From JBHEKP01 sp041859375 (GTDB lineage: Bacteria; Hydrogenedentota; Hydrogenedentia; Hydrogenedentales; CAITNO01): a stretch of 50,673 nucleotides of DNA. Shown piece after piece: positions 17,529 through 27,221 of this stretch. Under the pieces are notes generated by a model that ran no database searches, was not told where the DNA came from, and saw only the letters and a list, made by a program, of their open reading frames with translations. The translations under genes were made by a program, and so were the position numbers. Each line of letters opens with the position of its first letter. Position 1 is the first letter of the stretch. Location of the stretch: positions 1 through 50,673 of the forward strand of contig JBHEKP010000150.1 of the NCBI GenBank assembly GCA_041859375.1, in the 5' to 3' direction.

Positions 17529-17768
17529 TCAGGAAACCGGGACGGTGGCGCCCGCCTTCATCACGTTCACCGCCTGGGGGCCCTTGCCGCCCTCGCGCAG
17601 CTCGTAGACGACATCATCGCCCTCGCGCAGCGTTCGGAAGCCCTCCATGACGATGGCCGTGTGGTGCACGAACACATCCGCCTCGTTTTCCCGGGCGATG
17701 AACCCATAGCCCTTCTGATCGTTGAACCACTTCACCTTGCCCGTCAATTTGCCGTCAGAATCGGACAT
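17529..17768 (-). CDS. Cold-shock domain protein (CspA family)
   Basis: 79 aa, slightly longer than the usual 65-70 because of a short N-terminal extension (MSDSD) and C-terminal tail. An OB-fold single-strand nucleic-acid binder: KVKWFNDQKGYGFI contains RNP1 (KGYGFI, residues 19-24), and DVFVHH holds RNP2 (32-36). Such proteins melt mRNA structure and act as RNA chaperones. The start follows AGGAGGGGG. It is preceded by an excellent promoter and a leader of about 110 nt, as expected for csp genes whose leaders regulate translation by temperature. The gene stands alone with its own promoter; the minus-strand gene after it starts 112 bp on. Confidence 0.95.
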   Translation of the reverse strand: MSDSDGKLTGKVKWFNDQKGYGFIARENEADVFVHHTAIVMEGFRTLREGDDVVYELREGGKGPQAVNVMKAGATVPVS

Positions 17769-17886
17769 AGTCCCCCTCCTCGTACCGGCAATTTGCGACC
17801 GGACCCGGGCGCGCAGACCCCCAAGCCTTCGCCGCACTACCATGCAACTGTTAGATCACCTCAACAACCTGCGCTGTTGTGGGGTT

Positions 17887-17915
17887 AGCATACCCCAAGC
17901 ACGGTATTTTGTCAA
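17887..17915 (-). promoter_or_regulatory. Strong sigma70-type promoter of the cold-shock gene
   Basis: Minus strand TTGACA (17915-17910), 17 bases, TATGCT (17892-17887). The predicted start near 17880 leaves a leader of roughly 110 nt before the AGGAGGGGG ribosome site. The leader carries CAACAACCTGCG and similar self-complementary stretches, consistent with a structured csp leader. Confidence 0.75.
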
Positions 17916-17991
17916 TAAGAGAAGTATTCGCGATCGGCTCTGTTTTCGCAATTCTTGCAGGGTATTATTGGCGGGTGAGGGAAGACGCGAC

Positions 17992-18017
17992 GGGGACGGC
18001 CACGGGAGACCGTCCCC
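17992..18017 (-). terminator. Hairpin after the radical SAM gene
   Basis: GGGGACGG/CCGTCCCC stem with a 10-base loop, 24 bases beyond the stop of the minus-strand gene. No clear T run follows. Confidence 0.4.
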
Positions 18018-18040
18018 CGGAGAAGAAGACAAGCGGCCGG

Positions 18041-19183
18041 TTATTTCGCCGCGCCGCCGTCGCGGGCGTCTTTGTGGTCCAGGAAACAGCATCCGGGGCA
18101 CATGGCGAAGAGCTTTTTCTGGCAGGTCTGGCGGAATCCGCGCATCACCATGCCGTTCCATATTTCCCTGAGGCTCTGTTCGCGCACGTTGCCGACCTTC
18201 ACGATCCAGCAGGGGTAGGCGTTGCCCTGCCTGCCGATGATGAGGGTGTTCCAGGCGTTGCGGCACTCGTAGTTCTTCAGGTTGATGCCCGTGTCGTAGT
18301 AGGCGATGAGTTCGCTCCGGGGCATGCGCGGCAGGCGCAGCTCGATGCCCGCGTCGCGCGCGGCCGCCTCGGTGCGGTCCAGCGCTTCGGCCAGCGCCTT
18401 CGGGTCAATGCGCGGCCAGTTGATGTCCGTGGTGCTGAAGGAGGCGGGATCCACCTCCCCGAGGCCGGGCAAGTCGTGCATGCGCGTTTCCGTCACGAGG
18501 TTCAGCACGTCCGCACCGGACCCGGCGATCACCGCCGGCATGTGGTGAAGGACGTCCACGTTGTCCTTCTGGATGACCGTGGTGACGTGAATCATGGGGC
18601 AGGCCCTGCCGGAGGCGTCGCGGTGCTTCCGCAGCATGCGGATGCCGGACATGGACCTTTCGAAGGCGCCGCGCAGCCGCCGTATCTCGTCGTGCCGGTC
18701 TCCCGGCCCCTCAAGGGAGGTGCCGGCGAAATTGAAGCCGAGTCCGCCGATGCGCCGCGGCGCCAGGGCCACCACGGCCTCCGCCCGGTCCTCCGGCAGC
18801 ATGGTTGTGTTCGACACGAAATGGGTGCGCGCCCGCGACGAGGCGTGGGTGAGCAGTTCCATGAAATCTTTGCGCACAAAGGGCTCGCCGCCGGTGAAGG
18901 TGATGAGGCTGAAGCGCTGCACCTGGTCAATCACCCGGTGCCATTCCTCCGTGGACAGCTCACCCTCCATCTGTTTCCGGGTCGGCACGTTTTCAAGAAA
19001 GTCAATGTACTGGCACATCTTGCAGCGCAGGTTGCAGCGGCGCGTCACCTCGAAATAGTAGTGCCAGGCGGGAAAGGCGTAGCCGGAGCGCATGTATTTG
19101 TACGGCACGGCGCTGTACATGCGCTGGGCCCACTCATAGAGGCTGGAAATGTGCAACAGGCCCTTGTCGGCTCGTTTTTGCAT
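18041..19183 (-). CDS. Radical SAM protein with SPASM-type C-terminus
   Basis: 380 aa. CNLRCKMC at 50-57 is the CxxxCxxC motif binding the SAM-cleaving [4Fe-4S] cluster. FTGGEPF (about 95-101) is the GGE motif binding the SAM amino group. The C-terminal part has NYECRNAW, GNAYPC and a cysteine cluster QTCQKKLFAMCPGCC, as in SPASM domains holding an auxiliary [4Fe-4S] cluster. Related proteins modify peptides (RiPP maturation, sulfatase maturation) or other small substrates. No precursor peptide gene lies nearby, so the substrate is unknown. The start lacks a good SD. It is divergent from the giant surface-protein gene. Confidence 0.85.
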   Translation of the reverse strand: MQKRADKGLLHISSLYEWAQRMYSAVPYKYMRSGYAFPAWHYYFEVTRRCNLRCKMCQYIDFLENVPTRKQMEGELSTEEWHRVIDQVQRFSLITFTGGEPFVRKDFMELLTHASSRARTHFVSNTTMLPEDRAEAVVALAPRRIGGLGFNFAGTSLEGPGDRHDEIRRLRGAFERSMSGIRMLRKHRDASGRACPMIHVTTVIQKDNVDVLHHMPAVIAGSGADVLNLVTETRMHDLPGLGEVDPASFSTTDINWPRIDPKALAEALDRTEAAARDAGIELRLPRMPRSELIAYYDTGINLKNYECRNAWNTLIIGRQGNAYPCWIVKVGNVREQSLREIWNGMVMRGFRQTCQKKLFAMCPGCCFLDHKDARDGGAAK

Positions 19184-19768
19184 GGCGCTCTTTCAAAAAA
19201 GGAAACCCGGGATGGGGCGCGTTAGGGAACAGCCCCTTCCGGCGGGGCTATTCCATGGCCTGTATTGTACACGCGCGCCGCCCCGCCGCTCCATCCTTCC
19301 CCACCGGGGCAGGCGCGCCGTTGTGGACAACAACGCACGCATATATGAAATAAACAAAAAATGCGAATATGGCGCGCAAAAAAAACGATGACCAGCCGTT
19401 TCCACTAATATTTTTGTTGAAAAAAAGTTGTTTACAACCTATGATTTGACTAGAGCACAGCACTTATTTTGAATGGGCCGTGTTTCCACACAACCCATAT
19501 TCAATTTTTTTTGTCCTTATGTTTTTTGAGGCGCACATCAGTCGGCCTTGCAACGCACAAGGAAAACCGTGGTGAAAAAATGGATGGCGTGCACCGGGGG
19601 GGAAGCGGCGCTTTTTCCCAACCGCCACGCATCCACCCCCTCCACCCCCGTCCTTTCCCGCCATCGAATCCCCTCCCTTGGTTTCCAACAACGAACGGGC
19701 CGCACACTGGCCCGGAGTTGCGCGGTATTTTCCCGCACCCGTTCCGATCAAAAGGAGAATGCGAACTA
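19184..19768. other. Divergent intergenic region and long leader of the giant gene
   Basis: 585 bases between divergent genes. The part 19330-19470 is AT-rich and holds the promoter at 19417-19445. From about 19452 to the ATG is a leader of about 320 nt with no recognised gene. The frame of the giant gene stays open through it, but the encoded residues (Pro- and His-rich) look non-coding and lack a signal peptide. Confidence 0.55.
19417..19445 (+). promoter_or_regulatory. Promoter of the giant surface-protein gene
   Basis: TTGAAA, 17 bases, TATGAT in an AT-rich pocket, about 320 bases before the chosen start codon. Confidence 0.55.
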
Positions 19769-22700
19769 ATGCAAACATCCACCACTTCCCCGGCCGCACG
19801 ATTCTTCGGAGTTTCCCTTGCCGCGGCCGGAATGATGCTGTGCGCTTTTCTTTGCGCCACAGGCGCGCAGGCCGCCACGCTTGACGACCTGTACAAAAAC
19901 AGCGGCTCCCCCTCGCTGGGCAGGGTGGTTCTCGCCCCGGGAGACTGGGTGACCATCAACACGAGGAATGCCGGCGGCGCCAACCCGACCTTTGTGGTCA
20001 ACGGCACAACAACATACACGGGTGTTGCGATAAATTACGGCCAGGGTGAAGTGGCCGTTTTTTATTTCGATCACCTCAACGTCCCCGAAGGTGTTGACAT
20101 CACGGTCACCGGCACCCGCCCCCTGTCCATCGTGTCCGACAATGACATGGTGTGGGGTGCCTCCGTGCTCGTGCCCGCCGGACAGCTTGGCGGCGGCGCG
20201 GGCGGCGCGGGCCGGGCGGGCGGCGGCGGCGGCGCGGGCGGCGGCGGCGGCGCGGGTGGCCGGGGCGGTTCGGGCGGCGGCGGCGGCGGCGGCGGCAACC
20301 GGGTTGGCGGCGGGAACACCACGGGCGGCGCGGGCGGCCGGGGCAGCGCGGGGCTGGACGGTGTTTCAGGCGGCGCGGGCAATTCGGGCGGCACAGGCGT
20401 GCAGGGGTTTGCCGGCGGGGCCGGATTCGGCGGAACGCCCGCGCCTGCGGGCGGCGCGGGCGGCGGCAGCGGGTCCGGCCTGGACGGCGGACTCCGGGGC
20501 ACCGGCGGCCCCCAGACGGGCTTGACGGCCGGGGGTATTCTTACAGCGGACGAACTCCATGTGCCGGTGGACACCGGCTTTTTGGGCATCACGCTTCATG
20601 CGTATATCCGGGTCGGCCTGGGTGGTTCGGACGGCACCAGCAATCCGGGCAACGCGGGCAGTCCGGGCAATGACGGCCTGGCGGGCCAGTCCGGCGGCCA
20701 GGGTGCGGCGGCAGAGTATGACAACACCGGTTTGGCGGACACGCTGACGCTGGCGGCGGGTTCGGGCGGCGCGGGTGGCGGCGGCGGCGGCGGCGGTGCG
20801 GGCGGTGCGGGCGGCGGCGGCGGTGGCGGCGGTTCGGGTGGTGCGGGCGGCGGCGGCGGCGCCGGTTCAACAATCAGTGTTTCCGGACTGGACTGGCTTA
20901 TTGATCTGTTTTTTGGCGGCCGCGACATCGCCGGGTCGGGCGGCGGCGGCGGCGGTTCCGGTGCGGGCTGTTCGGGCGGTTCGGCGGGCGCGGCGGGCGC
21001 GGCGGGCGGCCAGGGAAGGATGAAGAAGAATGCCTCTCCGGGCAACGGCGGCGCGGGCGCCGGGGCCAATGGCGGCGGTGGCGGCGGCGCGGCGTCTCCG
21101 GGGGGAAGCGGCGCGGCGGGCGGCGGCGGTGTCGGCGGCACGGCGGGCGCGGGCGGCACGGGTGGTTCGGGTGGTTCGGGCGGTTCGGGCGGCGCTGGCG
21201 GCGGCTCCTTTGTGCTTGCGGCGCGCGGCGTGCTTCAAATCATCGGCGCGCCGATTTTTGACGTTTCATCCACCGGCGGAACGACGGGCGCCGGCGGCAA
21301 CAACGGCGCGGCGGGCGCGGGCGGCACGGCGGGCAGCTCGGGCGGCGCGGGCGGCGCCGGACCTTCAATTATCATAGAAAACGGCACCATTGCCGGGCTT
21401 CTTGGGTCAAACGCGAGCCTTTTGAGCAAGGGCGGCAACGGCGGTGACGGCGGCAAGGGCGGCACGGGCGGCGCGGGCGGCCGGGGCGGCAAGGGCGGCA
21501 CGGGCGGCGCGGGCGGCCTGGGGGTGCCGGGCATGGTCAAGCTCCAGGGCTCCATCATCCTTGTGGACGATCAGGCCACCGTGGCGGCCAACAACGTGAA
21601 CGGCGCCACCGCCGCGAAACGGAACGGCTTCTTTTCGCGCATTTCGAACATGGGGCAGCAGCTGTTGTCGGACAACGTTCCCGCGTTCGACGCGCCCAAC
21701 ATCAACCGGGGCGTGCTGACCAACCCCACGGCGATCCAGGGCCCGAACTCCTTCGACGCCGATCCGGGCCATCCCTTCATCGGCGAGCTTCGCAACAGCA
21801 ACCAGGCCCTGCCTTACCGCATGGCGGACACGGAGGGCTTCCTGGACACGGCGGGCGGATTCTGGAACCAGGCCGAGATAATCCCCGGACAGTTCCCGAA
21901 CCTCCGCAACGTGGAAATCGCCCGTGTTTCCGGCATATTCAACGGTTACGATCAGATTTATGTGAGAAACAGAAGCGCCGTCACGGCAAACGGCGTGATG
22001 CTCAACGTTGACGGCGTGGCGACGCCGCTGCCGCCCGAGCCGGGCTCCTCGGTTCCGGGGAGCATGTCCCCCGGCAGCGTGTTCACCACGACGGTGGCCA
22101 GCACGGTTTCCTATGTGGGTCTTGGCGCGGGCGTGATGACCTTCGCGCCGCCCGTTTCCAGGACGGCGACGGTCAACAGCACCGTCGCCCTCTCCGTGAC
22201 GGTCACCCAGAGCAACGGCACCCCGACCTACAGGTGGCAGTATTACAACCCGGACACGGGCCTTTGGGTGAACTACACGGGCGCGAACGCAAACACCCGC
22301 GCCATCAGCTATGATGTTGACTGCGCGCCGCTTTACGAGACGGACCGGTTCCGGTGCGTCATCGAGGACAACACCCAGCAGGTCATTGCGGGCCCGGCCA
22401 CGATCACCTATGTGGACGTGCCGATAACCTTCAACTCCCAGGCGGGCCCGGTGGGGATCAGGGTGGGCGACACGCCGCCCCCGATAATGGTGGACGCGCA
22501 GGGCGGAAACGCCATGACCTATTACGGCCCCCCCGGCAATTTTGACTTCCAGTGGGAGCGCCTCAACCCGGTGAGCAACCTTTGGGAGCCGCTCGCCTCG
22601 AACCCCGGCAATTACACGGCCGCGGGCGACCAGTTGAGCCTTGCCAACGCCCAGCTTTCCGACAGCGGCTCCTTCCGCTGCGTGGTTTATGACGCGCCCT

Positions 22701-25700
22701 TCCCGGGGTGCAAGGTGTCGCCGCCGGTGGCGACCGGCGTTTACCTGATCACCGTGTACGACAACCTCGCGATCCGCACCCAGCCCCAGGGGCAGACGGC
22801 GCATCTGGGCCAGGACTTCCTGCTCTCGGTGGATGTTCCGGAGACGCTGAGGAACATCACCTACACGTGGGAAAAATTCACCGGCACCCCGCCGGCGTCG
22901 GGATGTCCCGACCCGCTTTCCCCGAACTGGGCCCCCGTTCCCGGGGCGTCCGGCACGCCGAAGCACATGATGGCCGCCGAAACCGCCACCGACGGCTACT
23001 ACCGCGTGACGCTGGCGGATCCGCTGGGGAGCGTGGTGCGCTCGGACTGCGCCCGCATGACGGCGCTCCCCTTTGCCCTTTCGCGCGAGCCGGAGGATCT
23101 GTACGCGTACACGGCCGCGGTCCCGCCGCAAATCGAGGTGGTGGCGGAGGACGCGCGGGGCACGGTTGAGTACCAGTGGTTCCGGGTCGGCGCGAAGGCG
23201 CAGATCCCGATTCCGGGCGCGACGGGCAGCACCCTGTCCTTTGCGTCCCCGACGGTGGGCGAGGAAACCTACCAGTGCCGGGTGGTTGACAACACCGGCG
23301 CGCCCTCGCCCGAGGAAATATGGACCCGCCCGGCGAAGGTCCGCGTGGCGAAGCCCTTCACGCTGCTGCAGGGTCTTCAGGACGATCTTGCCGCCGCCGA
23401 GGGCCAGCCGAAGACCTTTGCCGTGCAAACCGAGGGAGGCCTGGACGTGCATTACCAGTGGAGCAGGGATGGCCAGCCCATCACGACGCCGGACGCGCCC
23501 GTTTACACCATCCCCTCGGTTTCACTGGAGGACGCCGGCATCTATTCCGTCCTGGTCACCTATCGGGGCGGATCCGTCTCGTCGTCGGCGAACCTTCAGG
23601 TCAGCGGCGGGGTGCCCGCGGCGTCGCCGTGGGGCCTTTGCGCGCTGGCGGCGCTGGTCGCCTGTGCCGCGGCGTGGCTTCTTTGCCGCCGCCCGTCACG
23701 GCGCGCGCTGCTGCCGCTGCTGCTGGCGGGCCTGATGCTCGCCGCCTCGCCGGCGGGCGCGCAGACCGCGCCGGACTTTGACAAGGTGCTGCTCGATCTC
23801 AAGGCGGTGCTGAGCAACCTGTTCACGGTGAACGGCACGGACACGTGGAGCGGCGGCGCCTCGCCCATCTACCAGCGGGTGCAGGGGCAGTCGGGCTTCG
23901 TCGGGTACGATCTGAGCCTTGCGAAGCACGGTGGCAACGGCATAGACAGCGACGACTACTTCTCGCTGGTCGAGACGATCGTGAACACGAGCCAGACGTG
24001 CACGCCGCCCCTGAACACGGTGAACCCGAGCATCATCCCGAACATCCGGTCGGCCTACTGGGTTTCGCGGAACCAGGTCAGGAACCTCGAGCTGACATTG
24101 CGCAACCTGAACGTGCACATTAACAACCTGTCGATATCGGGCATGAACTTCTCCAACCTCGACATTCTCGTTCCGTCCATCACGACGGGCCAGGAGAACA
24201 CACTTCTTGGCTTCCCGGTGGACATTCCCAGCCTCTGGACCAACAAGTACCCGGCGGGCAGTTCGGGCCTGCTGGCGGACGCGGTTGAGCTTCAGGGTCT
24301 TACGGACGCGAACGGGAACCCGGTGGTGTACGACCTTGAGAACTGCCTGATGGACGTGGGCGCGGCGGTCATGACCACGGGCGACGAGGCGGCCATCAAC
24401 TGGTACCGCGGCCTTGTGGGCAACCTCTGCAACGGCATCATCCAGAACGTGGTGCCCAAGCTGCTTGAGGGCATCGCGGGGAAGTCGCTCGACAAGGGGC
24501 TCACCGAGTCGCAGCAGAAGAGCGTGGCCGATCAGCTTTACGCGGCGTCCATCGCGGGCTCGGTGTACGTGGTGTCGGACTGTGCCGGCTGCGAAAAGCA
24601 GGACAAGGCCCTTTACGTGATGACGGGGTGCTCGACACAGGTCATCAACGTTAACATCAACGAGCCGGGGACCGTTGTGAACGGATCCGTCACGATCAAC
24701 GGCGCGGATCTCTGCACCTCCCTGAACGAGGCCATCGGCCAGTTTGCCTGCGGCGCCTATCCCTGCCAGACGGCCCGCCTGGCGTCCACGGGTGATTTGA
24801 ACATGGACGGCCGGACCAACCGCGCCTCCTACGCCCTTGTGTCGGGCGCGCGCGGCGCCTGGTTTGAGGCCGAGGCGGCGGACTTCCCGGAGATTAATGT
24901 CCAGAACTGGCCGGCCCAGCCGGTCAACCCGACCTTCCTGGGGACCATCCCGATGGCGGTTGACGTGGACCACACCCGCGCGGGCGCGCCCAACTACCGG
25001 TTCAGGCTCTACAGGCGCGCCACGCCCGCCGAGCCCTGGGTGCAGGTTGACACCTCGTCCGGTTCATACAACACTTCGACGGGGGTGTACTCCTTCAGCC
25101 TTGACGTGAACTGGCTCCAGGAGCGCCAGTTCCTGTGGACCGTTGAGACCGGCTGCGGCACGGGCCTGAAGCAGTCGCAGGTGTACGCGATCAACGTGCC
25201 CGCGCCCGCCATCACCTTCAACCCGGCGCTGCCCGCGGCGCAGTGCGTGCGCGAGAACGATCCCTTCAGCTTCACGGTTTCGGCGACGTGCCCGCAGGGC
25301 AGCCTGTCGTACCAGTGGCAGCAGGACAGCGGCGCGGGCTGGGCCAATGTGGCCGGGGCGACGGGCCTCACCCTGAGCAGGCCCCAGGCCTCTGCGCAGA
25401 CCCACGCGGGCGTGTACCGCTGCGTGGTGACGAACACCCTCAGCTACCCCGGGGGTTCGGCCTCGTACTCTGCGTTTTCGCCCACGGCCAAGCTGAGCGT
25501 CCTGTATTACCACACCCAGCCGGGCCAGTTTGTCTCGGTCCTGATGGGCACGGGATTCTCCCTGTCGGTGCGTCCGGCGGGCGGCAACGTGGCCTACCCC
25601 GTTCCGTTCTCCGTCCCCGACGCGCAGTACCTGCCCCAGTACACCTACCAGTGGTATCTCAACGATGTGCTGATTCCGGCGGCGTCCAACGCCACGGCGG

Positions 25701-27127
25701 TCACGCCCCGCCTTGTTGTCGCCGCGGCCACCGCGGGCGACGCGGGCGACTACCACTGCGTCATCCGCGACGGCTGCGTCCCCGTGGGATACGGCTTCAC
25801 GCCGAAGACAAAGGTCACCGTCACGGACAGCCCCATCATCATCCCCGATGACGGGCAGCCGGTTGGCGGCGGCCGCCTTGTGGGCGGTGATCCGAAGGGA
25901 TTCCGGGTGGTCGCCACGGGCGGCGAACCGGGACAGCCGCTGACCTGCGAGTGGTACCGGGCGGTGGACGCGGTGGGCAACGGCGCGGTGCTGGTGGCCC
26001 CGCAGGCCGACATGTCGGACATCGGCGGCGGGTTCTTCGAGTCCGTCTTTACCATCAACACGCTTCCTGCGCTGTCGGACACGGGCTACTACTTTGCCAA
26101 GCTGTCCGACGGGCTTCAGGTGGTCGCGTCCATCCCCGCGCCCTACTTTGTGGGCACGCCCCTGACGGTGGTCACCCCGCCGGTGGGGGGGGCCTTCCAC
26201 CACACGACGGAGCACGATCCGGTGCTTTCGGTCGAGATGTCGGGCGGCGTGGGTGCGCTCACCTATGCGTGGTACCGGAACGGCCAGCCCCTTGAGGTCA
26301 ACTCGCCCACCTACAACCTGACCCCCCTTGCGGGCCATGACACCGGCACCTATGAGGTCCGGGTGCGCGACATGGGCACGGGCGACGGGCCGCTTTACGC
26401 CCTGACGCCCACGTATGAGGGGCCGGGCGGGGTGTATGTGTCGCCCCCGGTGCAGATGTCGGTGGCGCCGGAGCTGCTCATGGAGCCGTCGGGCCAGCCC
26501 AAACACCAAACCGGCCCGGTGGGCGGCAGCTACACCTTCAGCGTGGCCACCATGGGCGGCGCGACGCCGCTGGGTTACCAGTGGTTCCGCCGCGCGGGCG
26601 GCGCGGGCACCGACGTCCCCGTGGGCAACGCGCCCTCCTTTACGGTGCCGAGCGCCGGATTGAACGACCAGGGGTTGTACTACTGCGTCATCACGGACCA
26701 GCTTGGCGGTCCCGAGGGGTCGATCACCACGGTGGGCGGCCGCCTGACCCTTGTGGGCACCGACGCCCCGTCGGAGCTGACCATCCTTGTCCAGCCGCAG
26801 GATGTTTCCGTCCAGGAGGGCGGCGACCTGGTCCTGAGCGTGCTGGCGGGCGGCGGCCAGACCACGAACTACACCTTCTCCTGGACCAGAAACGGCCAGC
26901 CCGTTGCCGGCGCCGACGAGGGCGCGCTTCTCATCACACCGGCGACCGGGGATGATGGGGGCGTCTACCGGGTCACGGTGTGCGCGGGTTTGGAGTGTGT
27001 GGAGAGCGCCGCCGCCGTGGTCACCGTCGGCGAGCCGGTGCCCCTGGCCGGCGGCCTTGGCCTTGCGGCCCTGGCCTTGCTGGCCGCGCTGGGCGGGGCC
27101 TCCTCGCTGCGGCGCCCCCGGCGCTGA
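19769..27127 (+). CDS. Giant PGRS-like/Ig-repeat surface protein, apparent fusion of two exported precursors
   Basis: 2452 aa. Start at the ATG with AAAGGAG upstream; it is immediately followed by a signal peptide (1-36). 37-138: beta-rich N-domain. 140-585: PE_PGRS-like GGX repeats, ending in GVPGMVKLQGS. 586-789: linker domain. 790-1280: about five Ig-like domains, with repeated W and the D-x-G-x-Y/F-x-C pattern. 1282-1308: VPAASPWG, hydrophobic helix, then RRPSRR, which is a complete IPTL-CTERM-like sorting tail. 1311-1332: a second signal-peptide-like segment ending AGAQT. 1333-1810: a domain not recognised, with one dockerin-like loop (DLNMDGRTN, about 1676). 1815-2420: six more Ig-like domains. 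2424-2452: second sorting tail, VPLAGGLG, helix, RRPRR. Exosortases recognise such tails and anchor the protein to the outer envelope. The middle strongly suggests two genes fused by loss of a stop. Confidence 0.85.
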   Translation: MQTSTTSPAARFFGVSLAAAGMMLCAFLCATGAQAATLDDLYKNSGSPSLGRVVLAPGDWVTINTRNAGGANPTFVVNGTTTYTGVAINYGQGEVAVFYFDHLNVPEGVDITVTGTRPLSIVSDNDMVWGASVLVPAGQLGGGAGGAGRAGGGGGAGGGGGAGGRGGSGGGGGGGGNRVGGGNTTGGAGGRGSAGLDGVSGGAGNSGGTGVQGFAGGAGFGGTPAPAGGAGGGSGSGLDGGLRGTGGPQTGLTAGGILTADELHVPVDTGFLGITLHAYIRVGLGGSDGTSNPGNAGSPGNDGLAGQSGGQGAAAEYDNTGLADTLTLAAGSGGAGGGGGGGGAGGAGGGGGGGGSGGAGGGGGAGSTISVSGLDWLIDLFFGGRDIAGSGGGGGGSGAGCSGGSAGAAGAAGGQGRMKKNASPGNGGAGAGANGGGGGGAASPGGSGAAGGGGVGGTAGAGGTGGSGGSGGSGGAGGGSFVLAARGVLQIIGAPIFDVSSTGGTTGAGGNNGAAGAGGTAGSSGGAGGAGPSIIIENGTIAGLLGSNASLLSKGGNGGDGGKGGTGGAGGRGGKGGTGGAGGLGVPGMVKLQGSIILVDDQATVAANNVNGATAAKRNGFFSRISNMGQQLLSDNVPAFDAPNINRGVLTNPTAIQGPNSFDADPGHPFIGELRNSNQALPYRMADTEGFLDTAGGFWNQAEIIPGQFPNLRNVEIARVSGIFNGYDQIYVRNRSAVTANGVMLNVDGVATPLPPEPGSSVPGSMSPGSVFTTTVASTVSYVGLGAGVMTFAPPVSRTATVNSTVALSVTVTQSNGTPTYRWQYYNPDTGLWVNYTGANANTRAISYDVDCAPLYETDRFRCVIEDNTQQVIAGPATITYVDVPITFNSQAGPVGIRVGDTPPPIMVDAQGGNAMTYYGPPGNFDFQWERLNPVSNLWEPLASNPGNYTAAGDQLSLANAQLSDSGSFRCVVYDAPFPGCKVSPPVATGVYLITVYDNLAIRTQPQGQTAHLGQDFLLSVDVPETLRNITYTWEKFTGTPPASGCPDPLSPNWAPVPGASGTPKHMMAAETATDGYYRVTLADPLGSVVRSDCARMTALPFALSREPEDLYAYTAAVPPQIEVVAEDARGTVEYQWFRVGAKAQIPIPGATGSTLSFASPTVGEETYQCRVVDNTGAPSPEEIWTRPAKVRVAKPFTLLQGLQDDLAAAEGQPKTFAVQTEGGLDVHYQWSRDGQPITTPDAPVYTIPSVSLEDAGIYSVLVTYRGGSVSSSANLQVSGGVPAASPWGLCALAALVACAAAWLLCRRPSRRALLPLLLAGLMLAASPAGAQTAPDFDKVLLDLKAVLSNLFTVNGTDTWSGGASPIYQRVQGQSGFVGYDLSLAKHGGNGIDSDDYFSLVETIVNTSQTCTPPLNTVNPSIIPNIRSAYWVSRNQVRNLELTLRNLNVHINNLSISGMNFSNLDILVPSITTGQENTLLGFPVDIPSLWTNKYPAGSSGLLADAVELQGLTDANGNPVVYDLENCLMDVGAAVMTTGDEAAINWYRGLVGNLCNGIIQNVVPKLLEGIAGKSLDKGLTESQQKSVADQLYAASIAGSVYVVSDCAGCEKQDKALYVMTGCSTQVINVNINEPGTVVNGSVTINGADLCTSLNEAIGQFACGAYPCQTARLASTGDLNMDGRTNRASYALVSGARGAWFEAEAADFPEINVQNWPAQPVNPTFLGTIPMAVDVDHTRAGAPNYRFRLYRRATPAEPWVQVDTSSGSYNTSTGVYSFSLDVNWLQERQFLWTVETGCGTGLKQSQVYAINVPAPAITFNPALPAAQCVRENDPFSFTVSATCPQGSLSYQWQQDSGAGWANVAGATGLTLSRPQASAQTHAGVYRCVVTNTLSYPGGSASYSAFSPTAKLSVLYYHTQPGQFVSVLMGTGFSLSVRPAGGNVAYPVPFSVPDAQYLPQYTYQWYLNDVLIPAASNATAVTPRLVVAAATAGDAGDYHCVIRDGCVPVGYGFTPKTKVTVTDSPIIIPDDGQPVGGGRLVGGDPKGFRVVATGGEPGQPLTCEWYRAVDAVGNGAVLVAPQADMSDIGGGFFESVFTINTLPALSDTGYYFAKLSDGLQVVASIPAPYFVGTPLTVVTPPVGGAFHHTTEHDPVLSVEMSGGVGALTYAWYRNGQPLEVNSPTYNLTPLAGHDTGTYEVRVRDMGTGDGPLYALTPTYEGPGGVYVSPPVQMSVAPELLMEPSGQPKHQTGPVGGSYTFSVATMGGATPLGYQWFRRAGGAGTDVPVGNAPSFTVPSAGLNDQGLYYCVITDQLGGPEGSITTVGGRLTLVGTDAPSELTILVQPQDVSVQEGGDLVLSVLAGGGQTTNYTFSWTRNGQPVAGADEGALLITPATGDDGGVYRVTVCAGLECVESAAAVVTVGEPVPLAGGLGLAALALLAALGGASSLRRPRR
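20185..21525 (+). repeat. GGC/GCG-rich repeat tract encoding glycine-rich domain
   Basis: Imperfect triplet repeats of GGC with interspersed GCG, GGT and TCG code for GGAGG, GGSGG and GGGGG blocks inside the giant gene. Three non-repetitive islands interrupt it (about 20536-20750, 20871-20933, 21206-21275). Such tracts are recombination-prone and difficult to assemble. Confidence 0.9.
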
Positions 27128-27139
27128 TTTGTGAAAGGT

Positions 27140-27171
27140 CCGGCGCGGCGCCGTAAAAGGTGCCGCGCCGG
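27140..27171 (+). terminator. Terminator of the giant gene
   Basis: A 13-bp stem (27140-27152 with 27159-27171, a single wobble position) with a 6-base loop, 13 bases after the stop. The T-poor tail (TTGT) makes it less than canonical. Confidence 0.55.
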
Positions 27172-27186
27172 TTGTCCGGTTGATGT

Positions 27187-27210
27187 GCGGCAGACGCCGC
27201 GGTCCGGCCA
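27187..27210 (+). repeat. Partial copy of the 33692 terminator
   Basis: Carries the loop and right arm (GCGGCAGACGCCGCGG, then TCCGGCC) of the hairpin at 33692-33723 but lacks the outer left arm and the T run. With the promoter after it, this forms a cassette duplicated at 33692-33765. Confidence 0.7.
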
Positions 27211-27221
27211 CTTTAAGGGTC

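Noticed and set aside
21407..27211. Large minus-strand frames opposite the giant gene (e.g. 21407-23452, 25064-27211)
   Set aside because: Same reason: Arg/His-rich shadows of Ig-domain coding sequence.
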